Source: Acephala macrosclerotiorum (taxonomy: Eukaryota > Ascomycota > Leotiomycetes > Helotiales > Mollisiaceae). From it: a DNA stretch of 38,219 nt. The DNA lies in NCBI GenBank assembly GCA_014904845.1, contig MU119612.1, positions 1-38,219 on the forward strand. Direction: 5' to 3'. This document shows positions 26,063-35,971 of the stretch, piece by piece; the stretch's first letter is position 1; each line of letters opens with the position of its first letter. Below the pieces are notes generated by a model. It was not told where the DNA came from and did no database searches. It saw nothing but the letters and a program-made list of their open reading frames with translations. The position numbers were made by a program, and so were the translations under genes.

Positions 26063-27024
26063 ATGGCCGAGGAACCGTCTCCCGCAAGAGATAAGACAGT
26101 AACTCACTCATTCAATACGTAAGTAACCACTGCACCCGCTTCGTCGACCGCTTTGCCTGTTCATATGTTGACCAGACCAGAGCCTTTGGCACGGAAATCA
26201 TCCGTATCGTAGTTGGACCCGAGCAGAAAGTCTACCGTATGCACAGGTCCAAGCTCTGCTTCAAGATTCCTATCTTCATCACAAAGATCGAAGAAACCAA
26301 GAAACCAAGAGAATCAGACAAAGGAGCTTCAAACGGAAAAGCTACACAAGCAGATGGGGAAACGGTCATCAACTTCCCAGAAGGCAACATCGCTTCCCGG
26401 GACATCCTCCTGAAATGGGTCTACCATTCCACCCTTCCAGCTCTAACAGTCGACCGTAAAAGCGCCAGCGGTTGGTCGTGGGACCCATTCATCTTCTACA
26501 TTCTTACCGACTCGCTGTCCCTCCATTCTCTATCTGACACGGTCATGAGCCTCCTCTAAGCCAGCCAAGCCAAGTCAAAACTCTGGCATAGCAACGAAAC
26601 TCTCTCTTGGACATGGGCTCGTACTAAACCGGGATGCGGGATGAGAAGATACCTAGCTTTGAGTTTGGTGAGAAGTATCATGGTCTATAAAGACCCGAAG
26701 GATGTTGATCCTAAAAAAAGACAATTTACAATGGAGACGAAGGAGATTGCAGATATGCTGGGCACTCTTCCGGATTTGCTGGTCGAGGCTCTGGGGCTGA
26801 TGAGGGGAATGGATGGAGTGAAGGCAAGGGATCCGAGGGTTGCTAATCCGTGTGAGTTCCATGGACATTGGCCAAAAACGGTGTGTGGATATGGTCTTGA
26901 AGAGGATTTTGAGAAAGGGAAGGTTGAGGCGGATGAAGAGGTGAGCAAGGGTAAACCAGTGGAAAAGAAAGGTGTGAGATTCCAGGAAGCTCCTTCTTTT
27001 ATGATTATCCCCCCTAATCCGTGA
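26063..27024 (+). pseudogene. BTB-domain protein gene with one in-frame stop
   Basis: Exon 1 (26063-26118, MAEEPSPARDKTVTHSFN) joins exon 2 (from 26181) across a 62-nt GTAAGT...CCAG intron in phase 2, as in the intact paralogue. Exon 2 reads EIIRIVVGPEQKVYRMHRSK, the start of a BTB/POZ fold, with an inserted Lys/Glu/Ser-rich loop and a WVYH element. A single TAA at 26557-26559 interrupts the frame; after it the same frame runs another 155 codons to 27024. That part holds the helical region and the C-terminal motif CEFHGHWPKTVC (26851-26886) with all four ligand-like residues. No other lesion was seen. TAA could stem from CAA by C-to-T before A, but the ancestral codon is inferred. BTB proteins of this kind are often CUL3 or dimerisation adaptors; no partner is known. 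Confidence 0.75.
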
Positions 27025-27189
27025 AGGATATTCGGGGCTGGGCTAGGTAGGTAAATAATAAACAGAGCAGTCGTTGATCTGGCATAATAAAGTACTAGAC
27101 TACGGTGAATCCATCCTTGGTATAGGTTTTCACAACCTCGATAGTCCGGGGCAGAATAGAATTCGCGTACAGTAGAAGCTTGCATTCTT

Positions 27190-27445
27190 GAAAGCAAAGC
27201 CAATATAACGATTTATTTTCTAATATTAATCGGTATTTATTAGAATATATCAATTTTTTAAAAAATTAATAAATAATTATTTTAATTATTTTTTAATCCG
27301 TTTTTTATATAATAAAATTTAATAAAATCCATTTAATTATTAAATACCTTTCAATTTAAATTAAAATATTATTTATTTTAATATTTTATTAATTATATAT
27401 ATTATATTTTTATATTTTGAAATTATTTATTAAAAAAAGAAGAAT
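27190..27445. repeat. AT-rich island between BTB copies
   Basis: About 250 bp of nearly pure A and T, abruptly bounded on both sides by normal sequence. The block AATATTAATC occurs near 27222 and inverted near 27459, but no clear terminal repeat or target duplication is visible. Probably a mutated small insertion. Confidence 0.5.
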
Positions 27446-27626
27446 TTGTAAGATTAATATTCTCGTCGAAGAATTCCTCACCTGCGGAGATTGAAACATA
27501 GAAGAGTCAGCAAAGATTTCCGGGAAGGCTTTTAGGGCTAACAACCTGAAATACAGCGTGTTTAAGGGCATCTTAGTGGTCAGCTACCGTGTCTTGAGCG
27601 TGCTGGGCGCCCGGAGTGCCCTATAA

Positions 27627-28607
27627 TCGCATCACTTTATATCGCAATCTCCGTCGACCATCCCAGTACGCGAAGCAAATCGAGATAGAGAATCATTAAA
27701 GAAGCCCCTCTCGCGCCCTTGGCCGGAGTTCTTGGTGAAAGTTCAGAAAGATCCTAAACATCTTATATTTCACGTAGGGAAGGAAGATGGGGAGGAGTTC
27801 CGGTCGGGAAAAAAAGAGCTGATCGAGGGGCAAGTTCTCGATGACGGAAAGTCTTCATTCATTCAGTATATTGATCCGCACTGTATCTTAGTAAGGTTGG
27901 CACGCTAACACAAAAGCATGAGAATGGGTACTTGTATGGTGGAGCCCAGAGTTGGACCAATAGAGGTTCCCTATCTTATCCACAAGGATCTGCTTTATCG
28001 CCGAATTCGGTTTCTTACGCGCTACTTTTCTTCATGCCACAGAGCAACTGCATCTCATGCCTTGAAACATGGCGTTTGTATTAAGATTTTTGACTTCCGG
28101 AACTACTCGAATTGGTTTATTGACCTAATTTTAGAATGGGTTTACCATGACAGAATCCGAGAGATAAAGCTGGACATGGAGGAGAGAGCGCGGCACATCG
28201 ACCCCTACTGGGCATTCCTAACCGCCTATACTGACGCGGCAGTCCTTTTACGGCGGTCGGATTTTCAAGACCAACTCTTGGATGCTATCCTTGATTTCTT
28301 TAAGAAGAACGATCTCGATCTTACGCTAGTCTTCATCTAGATATTTTATGAGCTACACCAGCAGCGAAGAAATTTGTACTTTATTGTTATTGGCACATTC
28401 ATATTTTACGGACCAGACAGAATCCAGCCTTATGGACTCGTGGTCGACTGGAAAGCTTCCTGACGGCGAGCCCTACTGAACTTTGATTTGATTGAATTGT
28501 TGTCCAACGATCCAGAGGCACCAAATCCATCTGACATGCCACGATGCGATCTCCACTGTCATGGTAAGAACACGCCTTGTTATTTGGTCCGCAAACGACA
28601 GTCCTGA
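27627..28607 (+). pseudogene. BTB-domain protein gene with two in-frame stops
   Basis: From 27945 one frame covers a BTB core (PRVGPIEVPYLIHKDLLY, then ILEWVYHDRI), the following helices, and the C-terminal motif CDLHCHGKNTPC (28545-28580), ending with TGA at 28605-28607. It is broken by TAG at 28338-28340 and TGA at 28461-28463, with no frameshift. Upstream, 27627-27890 is open for 88 codons without any ATG and ends at a GTAAGG donor. A 54-nt intron with a GCTAAC branch and acceptor GGAG at 27944 would join it in frame to the BTB core, so it may be an older first exon whose start is lost. That exon is inferred. Confidence 0.65.
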
Positions 28608-29051
28608 GACTGAAAACTCCCCCAAGGCTGGCGAGTTTGCAACCAAGATCGATGATCAACTTTCTGGTCTCAATACCTCGAAATCTGAGATTTCGACACT
28701 TCAAGCCCTCAATCACCCTCAAATGTCATGCCGTCAACCTCGCCGGGGAGCAGCAAGCCAAATATCGTCCGTCGAGTTCAAAGAGCTAATAGGGTCCGAA
28801 TTGCCGAAGTGTTCGTCAAGTGTTGTCCATGCATTCAAGCACCGATACGGCTCCCACGCCAATGACACAGAGCTCTGAGTTACGACATCAACCTCCCTAG
28901 GCTTCTCACCTAATACAATGTTGATACGCGGCCTACAAACACATCTCCACCTAAATAGCTAGCCACGAAGGGAAAGTTTACAGCAAAGCCTCCTCCTACC
29001 TTTCTTGAGTACGCCCAAGACTCGCCATGATGACTAGAATCAGGGGCTGAC
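28608..29051. other. Intergenic, one unassigned open stretch
   Basis: A frame continues from inside the previous remnant to 28878 (including LNTSKSEISTLQALNHPQ), polar and Ser-rich, with no recognised domain. It may be chance, or an exon of a further dead copy. The rest shows nothing. Confidence 0.35.
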
Positions 29052-29739
29052 TTGAACCAGGATGACGGCCAACGAGACAGTGAGACTACTGAGTTTATTG
29101 TTGGTCCCTCGAAGCAGAAGTTTGTAGTTTACAAGAAATGTTTGGCGGCAAGGTTCCCTACTGCGGCAAGGTGTTCAACGGAAACTTCGCAGAGGCTGGA
29201 GCACAGAGCGCGACCTCCCCGAGGATACGATTACAGTGATGGATACAATGCTTGGTTGGGTTCGGTAAGGCTCTGTCCGGAAAACTCGGACTGTTATTGG
29301 ACTCAAATCGAAGTCAATGACCTACGATTTCATCGGGGCTTATACATTTGCACACAAACTTTGCGTTCCTCACCTGCAAGAATCAAGATAAGGTTATGGA
29401 CGTTGCACTGGATTACTTCAAGGCAGAAAACTCCATTCCGAGCCACAAAATAATGGCCAACGCCTACGAGATCCTTCCCGACCCTTCACCTCTTCGAAAC
29501 ATGATGGTGCTAATCTATTATTTGGCCTTGAGCTTGACTGCGGTACAGAGTGAGGAAAACTGGCCCGTTGAAGGAATCTTCTCCGTTGTATCTGCAAAAA
29601 AGGATTTGGGATTGCTCTGTTGTAACTTGTTTGGGATGGCGGAGACATCAAAGACCCAATGACATTGCCTCACTACGAGTTTCGCTGTCACGGAAAGGAT
29701 GAGCCTTGCTGTCTGACCAAGAAGGGATCCTCGGCTTAG
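29052..29739 (+). pseudogene. BTB-domain protein gene, frameshifted
   Basis: TEFIVGPSKQKFVVYKKCL opens a BTB core. Shifted frames then read KVFNGNFAEAG (29168 on) and DTITVMDTMLGWV (29224 on). After another shift, DKVMDVALDYFKAENSIPSH (from about 29388) and LPDPSPLRNMMVLIYYLAL carry the helical part. Finally another frame gives LPHYEFRCHGKDEPC, ending TAG at 29737-29739. The C-terminal motif (29674-29709) has Tyr for the first Cys and Arg for the first His. At least three frameshifts make it a pseudogene. Confidence 0.65.
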
Positions 29740-30087
29740 CTTTAGGCCTCATTCTGCATGTTCCTAGACGTCGGAACTCTTTATTAAGCTTGCACCAGAT
29801 ATAATGGGTTTGTAATTGCAGAATTTCTTTTGCAAGTCTTCGGGAGCTGCGGTATTGAAATGAAAACTCCCTCCTTGGTGGAGAGCAACAAGAAAGAGTT
29901 ATTGGTGCATTGTTGTCAATAGTAATCAATGATGTTAATCAATTCTATGCGGAGAAAGAAGCGTAATTTGGACGACGAATAGAAGTGCAGACTTGGAACC
30001 GATAGGAAATAATATGGTGCCACGTGCTGACGTGATGTTTTCATTTTCTCTCAAGACACCTAGACATTCTCAGTATCTCTACAATCC
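29740..30087. other. Intergenic between a BTB remnant and the PLC-like gene
   Basis: No gene was recognised. It contains the 3' end region of the minus-strand PLC-like gene. A short minus frame (29648-29929) shows no domain. Confidence 0.4.
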
Positions 30088-31491
30088 TCACGACAATCTC
30101 TTCCTCGACCAGTCAATACACACATCAGCCGTCGCACCATCGAAGAAATCGTTCATCGCCACAACCAATTGGTTTCCATCCAACCTTCCCGCATTCTCCA
30201 CGATCCACGGCAGCGTCTTCGAATCGCAGATAGGTTTCGTCGCAAGCAAGCAGCTACTATCCGCGTTCGCCGCAAGAACAGAATACACAACCGCGTCTCG
30301 AATATTGCTCGCAGTCGCTTGGCATTGCAGATTGGTAAAGGGCTTCCCGGCTTGGAGCTGAGGGTTGAGTTGGTTAAACTCTGCAATGATGCTGTCGCCA
30401 TTCAGCGTCGCGTTGCCCGCATCAGTATACGTGGAGAAGGAATCGACTGGGGTGAACAAGATGAGGCGCTTGTGTTGCTCGCGGAGCTGGGAGATGGTCA
30501 AGTGCAGCATATCGTCGATCGAGCCCTGGACGAGTCCGCCGCCGGAAGCAGCCAGAGCATTGTTCATATAGTTGGCTAAGTCCTCATCGCTCGGGTGTGC
30601 ACACTCTGCTGGTACGCCGTCCCAACGCAACTGCACAACCACAATTTCGTCCGGGTGTGCGAGAAGAAAGGACACCGTATCGGCAAGGAAACGTTCATAT
30701 GCCATGCCGGGGATAGCCGAGTGGGAGAAATACAAGACATCTGGAATTGGGTGGATACCTCGAATTGCGTTGTGCAAGTAGGCTGGACGAAACTCGAAAT
30801 ACCTGCATCCAAGGCTCAATATGGTGCCCAAGGTATCCTTCTGGGTGATGGCAAGTCCTCGAACAATATTTGGCGCGATAGCCATCACAGCAGCATGGCT
30901 CATCATACCGGCGATTTTGGCGAAGGTGGGGTTGATCTTGATGAGGGCATCAACGATGGCATTGCTGGAAAGCACCGCATCCGCGTTCTGCATACTGTTC
31001 ATGCCAATATCATGGGCTGCTGGGAGGAAGAGTTTCGAGAAAGGCTGGCCAGCTTGACCAGAGCCTTGCGGTGCTACCTGGCCCATCCAGCTGGAGTAGT
31101 CTGGAGTGACGGTCACATAACACTGATCGCTGGAAGGAAGGCCAGCCACTCCCGGTCCAGCGTCATAGTAGCCATATGCGACGATGATGCCGCTCGAAGC
31201 GATGGCTTGCTGGTTCTCCATCGTTTTCATAGACCCTGCTTCCAGGTTGCCACTAACGACGTTGATGTTGACGCTTTCATTCGCAATTTCATTGCCATCA
31301 TGGAGGACCCTGAACGAGAATGTGCCAACGAAGTTAAAGGGACCCTTGAGATTTTTCTTGTCCACCTCGAGGTGGTTATTTCCAAACGCTTTGATTTGAT
31401 TCTTCACAATGTTGGTCCCCGGCACCGAGAACTGGATTTCGCAACCAGGAACCGCGATGTACGAATAGCACTGGACGCCTTTGCTCGGCAT
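30088..31491 (-). CDS. PI-PLC X-domain phosphodiesterase-like protein
   Basis: Single exon, 467 residues, start MPSKGVQ. Residues about 1-150 form a beta-rich region without a known name. The PLC-like barrel begins at LPAAHDIGMNS, where His160 fits the first catalytic histidine of bacterial-type PI-PLC X domains. It continues through CRYFEFRPAY (Glu232 and Arg234 in the conserved strand) and YFSHSAIPG, where His257 fits the second catalytic histidine. HPDEIVVVQLRW matches the strand after it. Such enzymes cleave phosphatidylinositol or related phosphodiesters without calcium; the substrate here is unknown. No signal peptide is seen, so a cytosolic place is likelier than secretion. The gene has no lesion although pseudogenes flank it on both sides. 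Confidence 0.85.
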   Translation of the reverse strand: MPSKGVQCYSYIAVPGCEIQFSVPGTNIVKNQIKAFGNNHLEVDKKNLKGPFNFVGTFSFRVLHDGNEIANESVNINVVSGNLEAGSMKTMENQQAIASSGIIVAYGYYDAGPGVAGLPSSDQCYVTVTPDYSSWMGQVAPQGSGQAGQPFSKLFLPAAHDIGMNSMQNADAVLSSNAIVDALIKINPTFAKIAGMMSHAAVMAIAPNIVRGLAITQKDTLGTILSLGCRYFEFRPAYLHNAIRGIHPIPDVLYFSHSAIPGMAYERFLADTVSFLLAHPDEIVVVQLRWDGVPAECAHPSDEDLANYMNNALAASGGGLVQGSIDDMLHLTISQLREQHKRLILFTPVDSFSTYTDAGNATLNGDSIIAEFNQLNPQLQAGKPFTNLQCQATASNIRDAVVYSVLAANADSSCLLATKPICDSKTLPWIVENAGRLDGNQLVVAMNDFFDGATADVCIDWSRKRLS

Positions 31492-32610
31492 GTTTGAGGC
31501 TGTTGATTTGTCGGTAACAATATGTTCGGTAAGAATAGTTTTGCGAGAACTGATGGCACTGAGGTAAAGTTATAGGTTGTGCGGTGGACGAAAAAGAAAG
31601 GTTTGCAACAGAGCTGAATCAGTTCTGCAGCCAGGTCTTAGGTTGACCATCAGGTGTGCAGTGGTTCCAAAGGTGCAGGAGCGATTGGGACGCCTTCTTT
31701 CTCAGCCAGCCCACCAACACACCACATGGCTTCGAGCCAGCTGACACCAAGCATCTGATCTTGATGCGCACGAGAGAAGCCCCCTGTCGAAGAAGTTTTG
31801 GTTTCTGCGATGCTACTCTTTCCGTGGCAACCTCCACAGGAAATCTCATGACCTTCAAGGCCAGAGAAACTTTCGCGGTGGGTTTGGGTGGGGTTCACAA
31901 TCGATACTGTAGCATTTTCCCTCCGATTGGCGACAGCTTCCATGCACAAGCCAGGCTGAGATGATCCTTGAATAGAACGCCACCCAGCGCAACCCCGCCA
32001 ACCTACGTGCTTCCTATTTCGAGGTACGGTCCTTACACTCATCAACTCTCAGAACCACTGCTCATGTCTGTTCACGTCCCCATGTTCTTCACACAATCAA
32101 TCATCGTCTCTCATTTTGCTGTCATTCTGTGTCCAATGCCAAGAACGTCAACGAATCGTCTTTGATTATTGGCTGAACGCCCAATCTCTCGGTCTGGCGT
32201 TTCAGCCGCTTTCTGGTCAATGAGATGAAAATTCATCTCAGTTCTGCACAGAATGGAAGAAGACAAATCTTCGTCCCCTGAATCAGGTCAAAACAACGAA
32301 CCCAGTACCTCTTGATTGCTTGCAAAGCTACAGTTAGAGTCTGTCATGTCCTTTCTGCAGGGGGAATTCTCAACCTTAATTTAGGTTTCCCCAGATAAAC
32401 AGTTTCAAGCAGAATAAGAAGACCTGGAGCTCCATGTAGATCAAAACAGCACTTCTTGAGAAACTCTGTTCCGATAAACGCAAATGGATGTCGGGTCCCT
32501 TGCGCATAAATGTCGATGGAAGTCCATTTTCTTTCCCCTTCGTCCTCCATTCAATCTTTCCATCCACACTCTTTTGTCTTTAGACTGCGTTTTGAATTTT
32601 ACTGCTGATC
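31492..32610. other. Intergenic, promoter side of the PLC-like gene and of the GH7 remnant
   Basis: No gene was recognised. Frames on both strands (31650-32045 minus, 31656-31964 plus) overlap each other and show no domain. The GH7 remnant's upstream region (about 32520-32610) is rich in CT, with TCTTTCCATCCACACTC, as in fungal promoters. Confidence 0.45.
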
Positions 32611-33872
32611 ATGTCTCGAAAATCTCTTCTTTCAACATCTTTGCTTTTTGCCTCAACAACCAGGAACGAATACGCCGGAAGTACATCCAGGTTTGATCTC
32701 GCAGAGATGTACCAAAGTTGGTGGATACACGGCTGTCAATACCGCACCATTCTTGATGCAGGCTACAGATGGCTCCACAACATTGGAGGCTACACGAACT
32801 GTATCAACGGAGGATTCAACGCATCGTTCTGCCCGGATGTTGCCATCTGTGCGAAGGGATATGCTGTAGAGGGCGTAGACTACTCTACGTATGGGATCAA
32901 GACTCAGTGATTCTTTGACCCTGAATCTTTTCAAGCGGCAGAATAGAGTGACTACTGAGCCATTCCTCGCGTCTAACTCCTCGCCAACGACACTACCTAC
33001 GACTTACTCATGCTTCTCAACCAGGAGCTGACCTTTGATGTCGACGTCTCCAAGGTCCCTTGTGGTATCAACGGTGCTTTGTATCTTTCAGAGATGGATG
33101 CTACTGGAAAGGCTAGCGGTCTCAACCAAGCTGGTGCAAAATATGGAACCAGGTACTGCGATGCTCAATGTCCGAAGAACACATTCGTCAATGGCCTAGT
33201 AAGTCCGAAACCCCTCTCTATAAATCCCCACTCCTGACACTTCCTCAGCCCAACATCAACGGCACCTTCGGTGCTTGCTGCAATGAAATGGATATCTGGG
33301 AAGCAAACTCAGCTACCACCGCTTTCACTCCTCACGCCTGCAACATTACTGGCACGCCTGCATGTACTAGAGCCGCCTGCACCGGAAGCGGCGTCTGTGA
33401 CCGAGGCGGCTGCGACTTCAACACCTACCGCATGGGTGCTCCAGGATTCTATGGACCTAACAAGACCGTCGATACCACCCGCAAGTTTACCGTTGTCACT
33501 CGATTTATCACCGCAGACGGAACCGCCACCAGAACCCTCAAGGCAATCAGCTGCTCTTACGTCCAAGACGGGGAGGCCATCTCGAACGCCAACGTCAGCA
33601 TCCCTGGCATGGCAGCTACCAACACTATCGACGATAAATACTGCAACGCCCAGACCAAGGCCTTTGGTGGTGTCAGCACTTATGAATAACGAGGAGGTAT
33701 GGCAGGAATGGGAAGTTCACTTGCTCACGGCATGGTTCTCATCTTCAGTATTTGGATGGACTCTGGGAGTGGGATGCCGTGGCTTGATGGCACCACTAGG
33801 AACTCTACTGGTGGATACTGGAGCTGTAAATGGGGAAATTCTTTGTACATACTTTCCTTCAAACAAGCATAA
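32611..33872 (+). pseudogene. GH7 cellulase (cellobiohydrolase/endoglucanase) pseudogene
   Basis: A secretion-signal-like start (MSRKSLLSTSLLFAS) is followed in another frame by QQPGTNTPEVHPGL and CTKVGGYTAVNTA, the mature N-terminus of GH7. After a frameshift near 32750 come YRWLHNIGGYTNC and FCPDVAICAKGYAVEG. Four in-frame stops follow (32908, 32944, 32956, 32974). [18 protein letters not shown] then resumes in frame, and a 50-nt intron (33199-33248, GTAAGT...CTCAG) leads to NINGTFGACCNEMDIWEAN, which keeps the catalytic E-x-D-x2-E. A TAA at 33687-33689 interrupts the stretch before [17 protein letters not shown], and the copy ends at TAA 33870-33872. No cellulose-binding module was seen. 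It once hydrolysed beta-1,4-glucan, by homology. Confidence 0.85.
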
Positions 33873-34082
33873 GATGACGAAATACATACCTGAAACCTCA
33901 CTTTTAAAGTCGCCGCAAGGGAGTGTGATTGTAATTGTTAGCGTCGCCGCTTAGAAAACTGCTCAACCACTCGACTTCTAGCCCCTTCGGCGCATCCCTC
34001 AACCTCCGCCTTATCTGCAGCTCTGAGACCACCTCAACCTCCCACTGCACCAAGCTTAGGCAATTCCCAATCAACAATCGCG

Positions 34083-34928
34083 ATGCCTACCTCAATATTC
34101 ATCTCACCCGGCCACAATGGCGCCCAAGGAGAGGAGGAAAAAGCCGATGCTGACGTAGTCCCTTCTTTCAAAGCGTAAGTTCTGTTTTGAATCCGCCCCT
34201 CGAGGATCTGAAATTGTACTGATACTAGATATTACAGGATGATGAGTGTACAAATAGTCGATATCCACGTTGGTAGAGGCAACGCGAAGACGGACTTTCG
34301 AGTGCACAAAATCCTTCTCTGCGCTAAAATCCCATACTTCGACAAGATGTTCAGCTCTAGATTTAGGGAGGCGACAGAGAGCAAAGTGACCATGCCGGAT
34401 GATGACCCAAAGGCATTCGATCTGTTGTTGCTATGGGTGTATACCGACAACTTACCGTCTTTCAGATGGGTTTCGAAGCCGCCCACAAGCATACCCAACT
34501 TCGATGCTCTCGCACTCTATGCACTGGCAGACAAGATGTGCTTGGAAGACCTGATGGACAAGATCGCTACCTCTTATATTGAAGCGTATCGTATTCAGGG
34601 CATTCTTCCCGGTCCGGATTACCTAGCAACCCTGTATACCAAATTGCCTGAGCATACAGCCCTTCGAAAATACGCATCCTACTGCCTCCACTACATACTC
34701 CATGGTCTCCCTCAGGCTCCAAAACATCTTGAGATCTGGCCTGCTGATAAACTGAATGAAACCATGTCCAAGCACCCTAATTTGACTCTCGAGTACGTAC
34801 AACTCGTTCAAAAACTTCCCCATGGCCAGGCAGTTCCAGATCCCCACCGGATTTCTCCATGCACCTTCCACCAGCATGCCTCCGAAGTTTCTTGCCCAGC
34901 CAAGAGCGAAAATGCAAATGCGACTTAA
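34083..34928 (+). CDS. BTB/POZ-domain protein, intact copy
   Basis: Exon 1 (34083-34174) and exon 2 (34238-34928) joined over a 63-nt GTAAGT...TACAG intron (phase 2) give 260 residues. A short acidic leader ends VVPSFK, just before the intron. The BTB fold runs from about residue 35 (VQIVDIHVG) through VHKILLCAKIPYFDKMF to DDDPKAFDLLLLWVYTDNL near residue 105. A helical region follows (ALYALADKMCLEDLMDKIA, LYTKLPEHTALRKYASYCL). Near the end is CTFHQHASEVSC, with Cys239, His242, His244 and Cys250 spaced C-x2-H-x-H-x5-C. BTB domains dimerise and often recruit CUL3 ligases; that role is only possible here. This is the only intact member of the family in the window. Confidence 0.85.
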
Positions 34929-35463
34929 CTCGAACTCGGTCTCAATACAGTCTAAGAATATGCCTTGGCGAGCAGGAAGGTTTGTGGTGGACAGTAGGAT
35001 TAGAATCGTGGTCAACACAGAGCACTTACTGCTTTGAAGGCATCATGGATGGCGCAAACACAGGAATTGGTAGCGGTTAAAGAGAATAATTTGATGGCTT
35101 ATATTTAGCTGTGGCAGAAGACCAGATCGATGGATGTTTGCTTCCTCCCGCACTCTCTGTACCCTTTCCCCGTAAGAGGAATAAACTCTGCACATTTACA
35201 CCTTTTCAAAACTCAAACAGACCAATGGCCTGCAATCACCGCGTGAATGCAGCTTAAAATTCATTAGTTTCGTTGAAAGTGCTCCCACCTGATCGAAATC
35301 GCAGCCAATCCACCTCGATTCCTGGAAAGCGCAACGGCGCCACCTTGGCAACACCTTCCTCCCCAATTCTCAACCAACCGCAAACATCTCATCCGTGCAA
35401 CAACACAACCTTCTACTAACACCAGCAACCAATTGACATTGGGGAGAAGGTTATACGAGCACG
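34929..35463. promoter_or_regulatory. Region between two BTB genes
   Basis: The first part is the 3' region of the intact BTB gene. The last 200 bp, CT- and CAAC-rich (CAACAACACAACCTTC near 35400), looks like the 5' region of the next BTB gene. No separate gene was recognised; short frames overlapping the gene ends have no domain. Confidence 0.4.
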
Positions 35464-35971
35464 ATGTCGATAGACGGTCCATCGGATGCTTCTAAGAAGC
35501 GCGTTCTCGAATCTCCTACGAGCGAAGAAAGCACCGCAAAGAAAGCACGTCACGAAGGTGATGAGGCCGTGCCTTCTTTCTACGAGTATGTCTAGATTCT
35601 TGAAACTAAGTTTGAACCTCTGTCTGACCTTTGATAGAATCATGGGCCTTGATATGGTAGATATCATCGTTGGGAAGGGCGAAAACGGACGACAATACCG
35701 AGTCTACGAAAAGGTACTTCAAGCGAAAGTACCCTTCTTCAACGCCACGTTCTCTCAAAACTACCAAGAATCCCTAAAAAAAAGAAAGCATCCCTTCCCG
35801 GCGATGATCCAAAGTCCTTCGATCTTCTACTCGCATGGGTTTACACGGGGAAGCTGCATGCATTCAAATGGGTTCCGGACGGCGCAACCTTCAAGGCGAA
35901 CTGGGAACTCCTTTCGTTATACAAACTTGCTGATAAACTATTTCTGTCCTCCTTGATGGATGAGATCACTA

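Noticed and set aside
30595..31497. Long plus-strand open frame of 300 codons
   Set aside because: It lies opposite the PLC-like gene, whose domain signatures are clear; a shadow frame.
33271..33954. 227-codon open frame, Pro/Ala/Thr-rich
   Set aside because: Alternate frame of the GH7 remnant; the composition comes from reading the GH7 codons out of phase.
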